In this document: piece by piece, positions 36,041 to 49,300 of the stretch
How the letters are laid out: every line of letters begins with the position of its first letter
Numbering within the stretch: the stretch's first letter is position 1
Assembly (NCBI GenBank): GCA_022376925.1
Contig: JAIOJX010000001.1
Coordinates: forward strand, 34,690,170 to 34,754,169
Origin: Tragulus kanchil
Lineage: Eukaryota > Chordata > Mammalia > Artiodactyla > Tragulidae
Reading direction: 5' to 3'
Length of the DNA stretch: 64,000 bases
The notes under the pieces: model-generated
What the model was told of the DNA's origin: nothing
Seen by the model: only the letters and a program-made list of their open reading frames with translations
Database searches by the model: none
Translations under genes and position numbers: made by a program

Positions 36041-36814
36041 TGAGAGAAAAATACATTTTTTCTGTCTTTTTTTCACTGCTGAACAATTAATATTCTAAGC
36101 GAATAGACGAAGCTAGACTAAGTTAGACTAAGCTAACAGACTTCGTAATACTTCAGCATTTTGTCTCCTAACAACAAGAACAGTCTCCTAAACAACCACA
36201 ATACAGTGATCACATTCAGGAAATTTAGCCTTGACTTAATACTATTAGCTAAACTATAGCCATTATTCAAACATTACATTTACTTGTGATGCCTTCTGAT
36301 TTCTTCTAATCTAGAACAGTTCTCTAGCCTTCTTCCAAGGAATTGACATTTTGGTGAGAATGTAGAACAGCCAAAATTCTCAAAGATTGCTAATATGAGT
36401 ACCAAATGGTACAATGAATTTGGGAAACTCCTTGGCAATTTCATATAATATCAAACAGTTATCATTTCTATGCTCATTTTTCTCCTGAATATTTACCCAA
36501 GAGAAATAAGAATATATGTGTGCCACAAACGTATACAAGAATGTTCATAGCAGCTATATTTATAATAGATTAAAAAGTGAAACAATTCATATGCCCAAAA
36601 CATCTGAACAGAAAAACAAATCATATATTCACCCTATGAAACACTATCCAGCAATAATTTTAAAAGAATCAGTTGCCAATACATACAACTATAAGGATGA
36701 ATCTAAAATACATTATATCAAGTAAAATGAGTGAACAATGTTAAACATAAAAGAGTGCATGCTATATGATTCCATTAGCTGAAATTCTACAACAGATAAA
36801 AAACTGCTCGGACT

Positions 36815-37240
36815 TGGAGCCAGCATGGTGCAGGCCCTGCAGGCGGCGGCAGAGGGCCAGAGGCTTGGTGGCTCCCAGGTGAGGGAGAGAGGCCTGCTGA
36901 AAATGACTGAATATAAACGTGTGGTAGTTGGAGCTGGTGGCGTAGGCAAGAGTGCCTTGACGATACAGCTATTTCAGAATCACTTTGTGAATGAATATGA
37001 CCCAACGATAGAGGACTCCTACCGGAAACAAGCTGTAATTGATGAAGAAACCTGTCTCTTAGATATTCTCGACACAGCAGGTCAAGAGGAGTACAATGTA
37101 ATGAGGGTGCAGTACATGCGGACCGGGGAAAACTTTCTTTGTGTATTTGCCCTAAATAATGCTAAATCATTTGAAGATATGCACCATTATGGGCCGGGGG
37201 GGTTAAGTTGAATAAAACAAATTGACATTGAGGAGTAAAA

Positions 37241-37249
<9 letters not shown>
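36815..37249 (+). pseudogene. KRAS: KRAS processed retropseudogene, truncated at codon 96
   Basis: The 5'UTR of KRAS mRNA (ending 'gagaggcctgctgaaa') is joined directly to ATG at 36903 with no introns. Codons 1-96 are open and colinear with KRAS: P-loop 'GAGGVGKS', effector '[10 protein letters not shown]' and switch II 'DTAGQEEY' are present. Against human KRAS I count about 12 substitutions, including L6R, I24F, D30N, V44A, G48E, S65N, A66V, D69V and G77N. Positions 12, 13 and 61 are as in the normal protein. After Tyr96 the sequence changes to a G-rich string and stops at 37209-37211. A-run 37236-37248 with AATAAA at 37214-37219 resembles a retrocopy tail. The G domain is incomplete (189 residues normally), so the product would not fold as a GTPase. 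Confidence 0.92.
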
Positions 37250-37274
<25 letters not shown>

Positions 37275-37719
37275 TAAATTGATAGAAATAAGCTGAATGA
37301 TTACCTGCGGAAGGAGGGGGGCTGAAAAGAGAAAAGGAAATTTTTGAGATATTGGAAATACCCTATTTTACATTCACTTAATTGCATACACTTAAGATCT
37401 GTGAATTTCACTGTATGCAAATTTACCTCAATTTATTTAAGTGCATAAATCAGAATATAAGCATCAAAAAGGCAGGAAAGTTGTTTTGTTCACTGCCGTC
37501 TCAAGAGCTAGCCAAGGGCCAGGGCTCTAAACAAGAGCTCTATAAACATTGTGGAAAAAAGCAGCAGGCCTTGGAAATCATCTGTAGCTGTCAAATGCAT
37601 AATGGCTATTTTAACTTTCAACTTTAGCGAGTATAGGTATGTTTTGCGTTTGAAACTTGATATCATTATTTCATTTTTTGCCTAATCAAAACAGAAAGAC
37701 TCACAAACAATGAAAATGA

Positions 37720-37990
37720 AGTTATGTTTGCAGGGGAGAGGGGATGCTTGGGGACTTTGGGAAAAGTTATGACCACACTGACATGTTTGAAATGGATAAC
37801 CAACAAAAATCTATTGTATAACACGTGGGACTCTGCTTAATGTTATGTACCAGCCTGGATGGGGGGGGGGGGGGTTTGAGGAGAATGGGCTCAGGTATAT
37901 GTGTGGCCGAGTCCCTTCACTGTTCACCTGAAACTATCACAAAATTGTTAATTGGCTATACCCCAATAAAAATGTTGTTGGTGTAAAAAA
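37720..37990 (+). repeat. Ruminant-type L1 3' end
   Basis: Contains 'gaaatggataaccaacaaa', 'ctctgcttaatgttatgt', 'cacctgaaactatcacaa' and an A-rich end, the usual 3'UTR of ruminant L1. A run of about 16 G lies at 37,860-37,875; it is 13 G in the duplicate at 39,006-39,018. Confidence 0.8.
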
Positions 37991-38205
37991 AGTTCTTTTG
38001 AATAATTACAAAGGTTTTGAAATAAGAAAAGGAATATTACCAAAAAAATTTTTCTGACTTCAACCCTTTGCTTGTCCTGTGTTTTCATACTGCCTCTGCA
38101 TGTTGAGCCTTCAGGATTAAGGGATATACTGGTCAAAAGTGGTGAGCATGTGTTCATGCAGGGTTATGCCCATATGGTTGGATAATGGTTTGCAAAGAGG
38201 AGTAA

Positions 38206-38379
38206 CGACACAGCAGGTCAAGAGGAGTACAATGTAATGAGGGTGCAGTACATGCGGACCGGGGAAAACTTTCTTTGTGTATTTGCCCTAAATAATGCTA
38301 AATCATTTGAAGATATTCACCATTATGGGCCGGGGGGGTTAAGTTGAATAAAACAAATTGACATTGAGGAGTAAAAAAA

Positions 38380-38395
<16 letters not shown>
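38206..38395 (+). pseudogene. KRAS: KRAS retrocopy, 3' part (assembly duplicate)
   Basis: Starts at codon 56 ('cgacacagcagg') and repeats the rest of the retrocopy to its A tail. At codon 93 this copy reads ATT (Ile, as in KRAS), where the copy at 37179-37181 reads ATG (Met). It lacks its own 5' half. Confidence 0.88.
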
Positions 38396-38413
<18 letters not shown>

Positions 38414-39549
38414 TATAATATAAATTGATAGAAATAAGCTGAATGATTACCTGCGGAAGGAGGGGGGCTGAAAAGAGAAAAGGAAATTTTTGAGATATTG
38501 GAAATACCCTATTTTACATTCACTTAATTGCATACACTTAAGATCTGTGAATTTCACTGTATGCAAATTTACCTCAATTTATTTAAGTGCATAAATCAGA
38601 ATATAAGCATCAAAAAGGCAGGAAAGTTGTTTTGTTCACTGCCGTCTCAAGAGCTAGCCAAGGGCCAGGGCTCTAAACAAGAGCTCTATAAACATTGTGG
38701 AAAAAAGCAGCAGGCCTTGGAAATCATCTGTAGCTGTCAAATGCATAATGGCTATTTTAACTTTCAACTTTAGCGAGTATAGGTATGTTTTGCGTTTGAA
38801 ACTTGATATCATTATTTCATTTTTTGCCTAATCAAAACAGAAAGACTCACAAACAATGAAAATGAAGTTATGTTTGCAGGGGAGAGGGGATGCTTGGGGA
38901 CTTTGGGAAAAGTTATGACCACACTGACATGTTTGAAATGGATAACCAACAAAAATCTATTGTATAACACGTGGGACTCTGCTTAATGTTATGTACCAGC
39001 CTGGATGGGGGGGGGGGGAGTTTGAGGAGAATGGGCTCAGGTATATGTGTGGCCGAGTCCCTTCACTGTTCACCTGAAACTATCACAAAATTGTTAATTG
39101 GCTATACCCCAATAAAAATGTTGTTGGTGTAAAAAAAGTTCTTTTGAATAATTACAAAGGTTTTGAAATAAGAAAAGGAATATTACCAAAAAAATTTTTC
39201 TGACTTCAACCCTTTGCTTGTCCTGTGTTTTCATACTGCCTCTGCATGTTGAGCCTTCAGGATTAAGGGATATACTGGTCAAAAGTGGTGAGCATGTGTT
39301 CATGCAGGGTTATGCCCATATGGTTGGATAATGGTTTGTCTAAATCTAAATGGTCAGCATCGGGAGGCAGTTGAAAATAGAGCATCAGAAGAAACGTCTG
39401 AGATGGATAAACTGATTTAGCTGGTGCATAGTAGGAAACCAGTAGATATTTGTTGAATGAATAAATAAATGAAATGCAAATTTGTGAGTCTCTAGCAAAC
39501 TCAACTGAGGGTATATCCTTTCTACGGTCTTATTTGGGGAGGGGGGGCA

Positions 39550-39804
39550 CTTCTATTACTCTTTTCATTTATCTATTTTCATCCGTCTTTGTTCTTTGGC
39601 CTGTGTGGGCCTCCCATCCCAGTGGCCTCTGTTGCTGCAGAGCACCAGCTCTGGGTGCATGCGCTCCAGAGCTCCAGCTCGGTAATTGGGCACATCGGTC
39701 CAGCCGCTCTGCGGCACATGGGATCCTCCCAGTCCAGGGATCGAACGAACACCCCTTGCACTGCAAGGCGGTGTCCTTACCCAATGGACCACCAGGGGGA
39801 GCCC
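39550..39804 (-). repeat. tRNA-derived SINE, full length
   Basis: Minus-strand copy of the same subfamily as 16.1 and 25.7 kb, with the tail near 39,550 and the head ending 'accaccagggggagccc'. The 145- and 75-codon open frames here are chance frames in this SINE. Confidence 0.85.
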
Positions 39805-41200
39805 TCTATAGTCTTTTGTACCTGTACATTTTTAAAGCAGAATTAGGAAACTGTCTCATAATGTTCTTTGAAAATTTTGTTTATTGCTATTTTATTTTTG
39901 AACAATTATGATCATTTTATGGGAGAATATTTAGAAAGCATCAATAATTATGAAATGCCACCTGTAACCAAAGACAGTAATACAGCATAAATTTAGCTGA
40001 CGAGGTAGCTAGCAGAGAGAGAGGAAGCTTCTCAGTCAGGATGCCCAGAGTTACGACACTTACACCAGGTTCTTCTCAGAAGAGGGAACAGAAAGCAAAT
40101 GAGAAACTTCAAGATCTAAAGTGAAGATCTAAAGTTAAAGGAGAAACAGAATTATACTATTTTCACCTTCATGACGTTTTTTCTAATTATAAAAACTGCC
40201 CATGCTCATTGGAAAAGTTAAAATTGGAAATACAGAGAAGGATAAAGATGAAACTATAATTTCCTGTGTTAACACCATCTAGAAACATTCACTTCAAATA
40301 TCTTGATATTTATCTTTAACCTGTGTGTCCTGTGCAGCTGGCTTTTTCACAAATAGCATGTAAGGAACATCTTTCCATGTCAATGATATATTTCTAGATC
40401 ATATTTTGTAATTCATGACAGTAAGACTTTCATCATGATTTTACATTTTTGAGCACATAACTAAATAAACTGGAAATGAGGGGGACATTTTTTTTCTCAT
40501 CCTAACACTACAAAAAACGGCACCAGAGTCCGTAAATGATTTATTTGTTTTACAGCTCCAAATGAATGGCAATTATTTCATTTAGTTTATGTACTATTTG
40601 TTTCTTTTAGGCAAGGGAGAAAGATGGAAAAAAGGAACAGGCACAGACTTTTGCTTTAGGAGGGTGTTGTGGAGTGAAGGAAGCACAGATATTTTGGGTT
40701 CCTTTTTGAGTATTATCTCAAATGTCATCTGATAATGATGATGATGATGCCAACACTAATGATAATAATGATCAAAGGTCTAGCATTCTCTGAAAGTTTA
40801 GTATATGTCGGGAATTTCATTGTTTTCTGCATTTACTTCCCACAACTATCTTATGAGATATATTCATTTCACAGATGAATGAACCAATCTATCCTCACAG
40901 TTCTTATTAGCAGAGAATTCAATTGTAGCCAGTAGTTTTCAATTATACTGGGTTGACCCATTTAGATAATAGAATTCCAAGGCTTGGCCACTGATTGTAA
41001 CAAGCCTTTACAGTATGAGATCTGTGGCCAACAGGAATCCACTGGGCATTCACTTAGTACTATCCCTTGATCGTGATGGTGATAATGATGATAATAGCAG
41101 CAATGATGGTAATGGAGAGGAAATTTTATCTTTGATCTGAGAGTTCTATGTCTGGGGACTCCATGGGCCTCCAGGAAAGGATTTATGCAAGGTCACACAT
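39805..41200. other. Spacer of the inverted repeat, no gene seen
   Basis: Mostly AT-rich. A GAT/GATAAT-rich tract occurs at 40,733-40,772 and again near 41,073-41,115. The stretch 40,790-40,900 ('cttatgagatatattcat', 'cacagatgaatgaa') may be an old MIR element (weak). Confidence 0.45.
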
Positions 41201-41204
41201 ACTT

Positions 41205-41432
41205 TGCCCACCTGATGCAAAGAGACAACTCATTGGAAAAGAGCCTGATGTTGGGAAAACTGGAAGACCAAAGGAGAAGAGGACGACAGAGAATGAGATG
41301 GTTGGACGGCATCACTGAGTCATGGGACATGAGTTTGAGCAGGCTCTGGGAGATGGTGAAGGACAGGGAAACTTGGTGTGCTGCAGTCCATGGGGTCACA
41401 AAGTGTTGGACACAGCTAAGTGACTGAACTGA
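41205..41432 (+). repeat. BovB LINE 3' tail
   Basis: A plus-strand piece of the BovB C-terminus and tail; it would read '[19 protein letters not shown]' and 'AAVHGVTK', ending 'gactgaactgaca'. It differs from the copy at 30.9-31.1 kb by many bases, so it is an independent insertion. It sits about 170 bp from the inner edge of the right arm. Confidence 0.85.
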
Positions 41433-41603
41433 CATCCTGTAAGAAGAGTCCAGATTGGAATCCAGGTTTTTCTGGCTATAAAATCATTTTGCGTTCCTAA
41501 ACCTAATAATTTGAATTTCATCTTCACTTTATTGCCCAACCAGAAAAAATGGTACTGATTTCTCAGATGAGACCTAAAGAATAAGGGTCACAATGGCATT
41601 GCT

Positions 41604-43560
41604 TTACTTTGCTAGCGTGTGAAATGAGTGCAACGGTGTGATAGTTTGAACATTCTTTGGCATTGCCCTTCTTTGGGACTGAAATGTAAACTGATCTTTT
41701 CCAGTCCTGAGTCCAGGACTGAGTTTTCCAAATTTGCTGGCATGTTGAGTGTAGCACTGCAACAGCATCATCTGTTAGGATTTGAAATAGCTCAGCTGGA
41801 ATTCCATCACCTCCACTAACTTTGTTGGTAGCAATGCTTCCACTCTAAGATGTCTGGCTCTATGTGAGTGATCACACCGTCATGGTCATCTGGCTCATTA
41901 AGTTCTCTTCTGTATAGTTCTTCTGTGTATTCTTGCCACCTCTTCTTAATATCTTAATATCTTTGGCTTCTGTTAGTTCCATACCATTTCTGTCCTTTAT
42001 TGTGCCTAGCCTTGCATCAACTGGTCCCTTGGTATCTCTAATTTTCCTGTAGAGGTCTCTAGTCTTTTCCGCTCTGTTGCTTTCACGAGTTCTTTGCATT
42101 GTGCACTTAAGAAGACTTTCTTATTTCTTCTTGTTATACTCTGGAACTCTACATCCAGATGGCTCTGTCTTTTCTTTTCTCCTTTTCCTTTTGCATCTTT
42201 TCTTTTCTCAGCTATTTGTAAGGCCTCCCCAGACAACCATTTTGCCCTGTTGCATTTCTTTTTCTTGGGGATGGTTTTGATCACTGACTCCTGTACAATG
42301 TTATGAGCCTCTGTTCATAGTTCTTCAGGCACTCTCTCTATCACATCTAATCCCTTGAATCTATTTGTAACTTCCGCTGTATAATCGTGATTTGATTAAG
42401 AGATCTCTAGTCTTTCGCATTTTATTGATTTCCTCTCTTTCTTTACATTGTTTACTTAAGGAGACTTTCTTATTTCTCCTCGCTAATCTCCAGAACCATT
42501 CAATATTTTAGTAATCTAAGTCTATGCTCCAACCATTAATGCTGAGGAAACTGAACAGTTCTAGGAAGACCTTCAAGACCTTCTAGAACTAACCCCAGAA
42601 AAAGATGCCCTTTTCATCACTGTGGACTAGAACACAATAGTTGGATGTCAAGAGATACCTGGAGTTAACAGAGAAGTTTGGCCTTGAGTACAAAATGAAG
42701 CTGGAAAAAGGCTAACAGAGTTTTGCTAAGAGAATGCACCGTCATCGGAAACTACTTTTCTAACAACACAAGAAACGACTTTACACATGGACATCACCTG
42801 ATGATCAATACTGAAATCAAGCTGACTATATTCTTTGCAACCCAAGATAGAGAATCTCTAGACTACACAGCTGGAATTCCATCACCTCCACTAACTTTGT
42901 TGGTAGCAATGCTTCCACTCTAAGATGTCTGGCTCTATGTGAGTGATCACACCGTCATGGTCATCTGGCTCATTAAGTTCTCTTCTGTATAGTTCTTCTG
43001 TGTATTCTTGCCACCTCTTCTTAATATCTTAATATCTTTGGCTTCTGTTAGTTCCATACCATTTCTGTCCTTTATTGTGCCTAGCCTTGCATCAACTGGT
43101 CCCTTGGTATCTCTAATTTTCCTGTAGAGGTCTCTAGTCTTTTCCGCTCTGTTGCTTTCACGATTTCTTTGCATTGTGCACTTAAGAAGACTTTCTTATT
43201 TCTTCTTGTTATACTCTGGAACTCTACATCCAGATGGCTCTGTCTTTTCTTTTCTCCTTTTCCTTTTGCATCTTTTCTTTTCTCAGCTATTTGTAAGGCC
43301 TCCCCAGACAACCATTTTGCCCTGTTGCATTTCTTTTTCTTGGGGATGGTTTTGATCACTGACTCCTGTACAATGTTATGAGCCTCTGTTCATAGTTCTT
43401 CAGGCACTCTCTCTATCACATCTAATCCCTTGAATCTATTTGTAACTTCCGCTGTATAATCGTGATTTGATTAAGAGATCTCTAGTCTTTCGCATTTTAT
43501 TGATTTCCTCTCTTTCTTTACATTGTTTACTTAAGGAGACTTTCTTATTTCTCCTCGCTA
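41604..43560 (-). pseudogene. BovB LINE fragment, right arm
   Basis: Mirror of 28,991-29,890. It holds the pre-polymerase frame (42006-42284 and its duplicate 43081-43359, both minus) and stops at the arm edge before most of the polymerase. Dead by truncation and stops. The inverted partner lies at about 43,560-44,180. Confidence 0.82.
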
Positions 43561-43945
43561 ATCTCCAGAACCATTCAATATTTTAGTAATCTAAGTCTAT
43601 GCTCCAACCATTAATGCTGAGGAAACTGAACAGTTCTAGGAAGACCTTCAAGACCTTCTAGAACTAACCCCAGAAAAAGATGCCCTTTTCATCACTGTGG
43701 ACTAGAACACAATAGTTGGATGTCAAGAGATACCTGGAGTTAACAGAGAAGTTTGGCCTTGAGTACAAAATGAAGCTGGAAAAAGGCTAACAGAGTTTTG
43801 CTAAGAGAATGCACCGGTCATCGGAAACTACTTTTCTAACAACACAAGAAACGACTTTACACATGGACATCACCTGATGATCAATACTGAAATCAAGCTG
43901 ACTATATTCTTTGCAACCCAAGATAGAGAATCTCTATACAGTCAG
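41796..43945. repeat. Tandem duplication 12 (about 41796-42858 / 42871-43934)
   Basis: Two copies offset by 1,075 bp within BovB. About ten unmatched bases (42859-42868) lie at the join. It is the left flank of the inserted segment 42,871-44,853. The left arm has this region once. Confidence 0.93.
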
Positions 43946-45903
43946 CAATAACAAGACCTGGAGCTGACTGTGACTCAGATCATAAACTCCTTATTGCAAA
44001 ATTCAGACTTAATTTGAAGAAAGTAAGGAAAACCACTAGGCCATTCAAGTATGGACTAAATCAAATCCTTTAAGATTATAAAGTGAAAGTGACAAGTAGA
44101 TTCAAGGGATAAGATCTGATAGACAGAGTGCCTGAAGAACTATGGATGGAGGTTCATAACATTGTACAGGAGGCAGTGACATTCTTTACACATCATCAGG
44201 TTCTTCTTGCCTTTGAGAATTCTGTAAAAGCAGAATGAAAATTTCCCAGAGATATGCTGACTTCATAGAACTGTTTTGAGGATTAGTCAGTGTGACATCT
44301 TCCTGTATATATGGAATTCTGGAATCATCCTCTTATGCATTGGAGACACCTTTAAGGTGGGAAGTGTGAAATAAAATTCATATTTTATAGCAAGACAAGA
44401 AAAATTTAAACATAAAGTCTTTTTTTTTTTTTTTTCCCTTTGGCCTCCTGTCTCTCTACTGTAGTGCCTTGTGTATCTACATTGTGGATTGCTCAAAAGT
44501 CCCCATTGGCAGAAATACCTGCTCATTCATAAATGGCAACATTCTTCTAGCAACAAGATAGTTCCTTAAAAGATAACATTCCTTCTTAAAACAAGATAGC
44601 ATCTTGAAAGATAACATGACAACCCATGATCCACTACTCACTTTGTAAACGTAGATCTGGGTTGTGTAAACTGTCAATAATATGTGGTATAATGTACTGC
44701 CTTCTGTCTCAAAAAACAAGTAGATAGAACCAAACTTTGACCTCTTGTGGGTGGAAAAGTTCTTAGAGCTTGGTTTTGCAAGCTTCCTTGCCTGGGCTCT
44801 CCTCTACCTCCCGAATTCATCACTGACTGAACACTATTGATGTCTCTTGGGCAGTACAAAATGAAGCTGGAAAAAGGCTAACAGAGTTTTGCTAAGAGAA
44901 TGCACCGTCATCGGACACTACTTTTCTAACAACACAAGAAACGACTTTACACATGGACATCACCTGATGATCAATACTGAAATCAAGCTGACTATATTCT
45001 TTGCAACCCAAGATAGAGAATCTCTATACAGTCAGCAATAACAAGACCTGGAGCTGACTGTGACTCAGATCATAAACTCCTTATTGCAAAATTCAGACTT
45101 AATTTGAAGAAAGTAAGGAAAACCACTAGGCCATTCAAGTATGGACTAAATCAAATCCTTTAAGATTATAAAGTGAAAGTGACAAGTAGATTCAAGGGAT
45201 AAGATCTGATAGACAGAGTGCCTGAAGAACTATGGATGGAGGTTCATAACATTGTACAGGAGGCAGTGACATTCTTTACACATCATCAGGTTCTTCTTGC
45301 CTTTGAGAATTCTGTAAAAGCAGAATGAAAATTTCCCAGAGATATGCTGACTTCATAGAACTGTTTTGAGGATTAGTCAGTGTGACATCTTCCTGTATAT
45401 ATGGAATTCTGGAATCATCCTCTTATGCATTGGAGACACCTTTAAGGTGGGAAGTGTGAAATAAAATTCATATTTTATAGCAAGACAAGAAAAATTTAAA
45501 CATAAAGTCTTTTTTTTTTTTTTTGCCCTTTGGCCTCCTGTCTCTCTACTGTAGTGCCTTGTGTATCTACATTGTGGATTGCTCAAAAGTCCCCATTGGC
45601 AGAAATACCTGCTCATTCATAAATGGCAACATTCTTCTAGCAACAAGATAGTTCCTTAAAAGATAACATTCCTTCTTAAAACAAGATAGCATCTTGAAAG
45701 ATAACATGACAACCCATGATCCACTACTCACTTTGTAAACGTAGATCTGGGTTGTGTAAACTGTCAATAATATGTGGTATAATGTACTGCCTTCTGTCTC
45801 AAAAAACAAGTAGATAGAACCAAACTTTGACCTCTTGTGGGTGGAACAGTTCTTAGAGCTTGGTTTTGCAAGCTTCCTTTGCCTGGGCTCTCCTCTACCT
45901 CTG
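43764..45903. repeat. Tandem duplication 13 (43764-44810 / 44854-45903)
   Basis: Two copies offset by 1,090 bp. Copy 1 ends with 43 unmatched bases (44811-44853). Differences cluster near the joins (caccggtcatcggaaac against caccgtcatcggacac; gtggaaaag against gtggaacag), and a T run differs in length. The left arm has this region once. Confidence 0.93.
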
Positions 45904-46556
45904 GATCCGGACTGATACTGACATCAGAAGCACTGCGTCAGGCACACACAGAACAAAAATCACTACAGAACTACCCAAACAGGCTCCGACAGAACAGAAG
46001 AAGCCCTTCTGTAAGCCTGAGCAAGGTGGGTGGGAGAGACATTAGGGAGATCTTGCCTAAGATCTATCCTCATTTTCACCCCAGTTGTTTGGGGAGTTAT
46101 TAATACTTCACTGGACACTGAGAGAAGGGTCAGCCCTTTCTGCTTGAACTCTAAGTTACCCGGTCAGATCCAGTTCGATAACAGAGGCCACCGCGATGGG
46201 AGGCCCACGCGGGCCAAAGAACAAAGATAGATGAAACTAGACACATGAAAGACCAGTGGAAGTGGCCCACCCACCCCCCTCCCTCCCCAACCCGCCAAAA
46301 TAAATAAATAAATAAATAAATGTTTAGAAGAAAAGAAAAGGAAAAAAGTTCCCATTCTTAAGTAGGTGTATTTCTATGCATCCAATTCTTTTTGTTGAAA
46401 TGGTAAACGGGATTATTTCCTTAGTTTCTCTTTCGGATCTTTTGCTTTTAGTGTATAGGAATGCAAGAGATTTCTGTTATAAATTTTGTATTTTGTGACT
46501 TTACCAGATTCATTAATGAGTTGTAGCTGTTTCCTGGTAGCACCTTTGGTACTTTC

Positions 46557-46880
46557 TTTATTTCTTTTTTCAACAATTATTTATTTATTTATTTGGAGGG
46601 GGGCGGGTTGGGGAGGGAGGGAGTGGGCGGGCCACTTCTATTGGTCTTTCATTTGTCTATTTTCATCCATCTTTGTTCTTTGGCTTTTGTGGGCCTCCCA
46701 TCGCAGTTGTCGCAGAGCACCGGCTCTGGGCGCATGCGCCCCAGAGTTCCGGCTCTGTAATTGGACACATGGGTCCAGCCGCTCCGCGGCACGTGGGATC
46801 TTCCCAGGCCAGGGATCGAAGCGGCGCCCCTTGCACTGCAAGGCGGTGTCCTTACCCACTGGACCACCGGGGAAGCCCTC
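46557..46880 (-). repeat. tRNA-derived SINE in L1, right-arm copy
   Basis: Mirror of 25690-26011 with the same target duplication on both sides ('ctttggtactttct'). The long antisense frame across it (46486-47202) is L1 plus SINE read backwards. Confidence 0.87.
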
Positions 46881-48032
46881 TTTGGTACTTTCTATGTATA
46901 GTATGTCATCTGTAAACAATGAGAGTTTTACTTTGGCTTTTCCGGTTTGGATTATTTTTCTTTCTTTTCCTTCTCTGATTACCATGGCTAGGACTTCCAA
47001 AACGATGCTGAATAATAGTGGCAACAGTGAGCACTCTTGTCTTGTTCCTGATGGTAGAGAAAATACTTTTAGATTTTCACCATTAAGTATGATGTTAACT
47101 ATAGGTTTGCTGTATATGGCCTTTATTATGTTGAGGTATGTACATATATATACAATGAAAAGAATGAAACAATGCCATTTGCAGCAACATGAATGGTCCT
47201 GAAGATTATCATACTAAATGAAGTAAGTCAGACAGAAAAAGACAAATATACAATATGGCTTATATGTGGACTCTTTTTAAAAAAATGATACAAATTAACT
47301 TATTCAAAAATAGGAACAGATTCACAGACTTAAGAGAACAGAGTCGTTATCAGGGGGAAGGGTGGGGAGATGGTTATATTAGGAGTTTGGGATTGACATG
47401 TACACACAGCTACATTTAAACTGTCCTTCTATAAAGAAAAAACCAAGCTGTTCAAACAGTGCGGGGAAAAGCTCCCATCAGGCCTCCTTGTGAAGGAAAA
47501 AGGAGAGAAAGGAAGTCTAGTGCTCTGACCTGCAATGGGGACAGTCATTGCCCTCCAGGTACGTATGTCCAGGACAGCCTAGAAGGGTCTGGTGCCTGCC
47601 CCAGGGAGGAGCAGAGAAGTCAATGTCAGACCACCCTGGAGAGGGGTGTGCCTTGGGGGAGCCCTTCCACATCCTGCCTCAGCGCCAGCCCTCATGCCAT
47701 GGGGCTGGATTCAACCAGCCAGATAATGCTGGCAGAGTTCCTGGACCTTCATCTCACTCCAGCCAGTCTGACCAGCAAGTTGTTAACTGCTATTTCTGCA
47801 GCCCAACTTAGGCAGTGAGTCTTAGGAGGGGTCCAGAAATCAGTATTTTAAAGATGGTCCCCAGGCGATTCTGATGCAGGTGTTTATGTAAGACTTTGCT
47901 AAAACATTTGAAGTGCAATCCATTGCATGAACTGTTTCTTTCTGGAACTTGCTTGTCATACTACTAGAAAAATAAAAAGACTTGTGGAAGATTATTGAGT
48001 CAAGAACAGAATTTGGACAAACATGGCTCCTT

Positions 48033-48232
48033 GGGCTTCTCTGGTGGCTCGGTGGTAAAGAATCTGCCTGCAAGGCGTTCGTTTCCTGGGTTGGGAAGAT
48101 CCCCTGGAGAGGGAAATGGCGACCCACTCCAGTATTCTTGCCTGAAAAATCTCATGGAAATAGAAGCCTATTTCCATAGGCTACAGTCCATGAGGTCACA
48201 AAAGAGTTGGGCACGACTTGTGACTAAACCAC
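48033..48232 (+). repeat. Bov-tA SINE, right-arm copy
   Basis: Mirror of 23235-23434, flanked by the same 'tggctcctt' on both sides. Confidence 0.85.
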
Positions 48233-48803
48233 TGGCTCCTTAGCAAAAATCAATCAAAGTATCAATTAAAAAAAAGAAATCAATTAAATATTGAAATATG
48301 ACCCGTCACAAGTATGTGGGGATACCAATAGGGAAACAGTGTTTATTCTGTAGGGAATATATAATTCCAAATATTTACATAGTAACCATTCTACTTTAAG
48401 TGTCTTTATAAAGTTTTGCCTTTCCGTTTTTGTTGCCCCACTTATCAACTGGGAATGGGATGAAGGGAATCGTCCCTTAGATCTGTTTCCTGTATTACTT
48501 TTGTAATTGACTCATATTCTTGAGTCTTCTGAACCAGTAGGACAGGATTGCCAGGAGCCTTCAGGGAGAGATCATCCCACAAGAGGAAGACAAAACTTCA
48601 GTTTTTAGATTTAGAGCAGGAACTCTGACTATAGCATGGCATCTTTTGGTCAAATTTGAACTCTGATTCAACTCCCAAAATGGACTCATGTCTGATCCCT
48701 ATGGAAGAGGTGTCCTGTGGTTGAAAGTGGATGGGACTATTATTACTAAGAATTCTGCATGACACTGTGGCCCATGCAATCCTGGGACAATCCCCATTAT
48801 GTT

Positions 48804-49300
48804 TGTTGTTGTTCAGTCACTAAGTCATGTCTGACTCTTTGCAATCCCCTGGACTGTAGCCTGCCAGGCTCCTATATCCATAGGACTTTTCAGGCAAGAA
48901 GACTCTAGTGGGGGCTGGGCTTCCCTGGTGGTCCAGTGGGTAAAGAGTCCGCCTTGCAGTGCAAGGGGCGCTGGTTCGATCCCTGGCCCGGGAAGATCCC
49001 ACGTGCCGCGGAGTGGCTGGACCGGTGTGTCCAGTTACAAGCCAGCGCTCTGAAGCGCGTGTGCCCAGAGCCAGTGCTCTGCAACGAGGGAGGCCACTGT
49101 GATGGGAGGCCCCTGCAATGGTGGATGAAACTAAATAGAAAAACCAATAATAAAAAAAAAACTCATCTTAAAAAAAAAATTACTAGAGTGGGTTGCTGTT
49201 TTCTTCTTCAAGGGATCTTCCCAGCCCGGGGACTCAGAAATCAAATCCAAGCATCCTGCCTTGCAGGTGGATACTTTACCACTGAGCCACCTGGGAAGTG
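48804..49300 (-). repeat. Nested SINE pair, right-arm copy
   Basis: Mirror of 22169-22665: a minus-strand Bov-tA split by a plus-strand tRNA-derived SINE with A-rich tail near 49,150-49,180. Confidence 0.85.

Larger units (their letters stand above)
37070..39338. repeat. Tandem duplication 11 (37070-38192 / 38206-39338)
   Basis: Two copies offset by 1,136 bp at the start and 1,146 bp later; the shift comes from an A run of 13 in copy 1 against about 25 in copy 2. A 13-base unmatched string (38193-38205) precedes copy 2. It is the right flank of the inserted segment 36,042-38,205. Confidence 0.94.
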
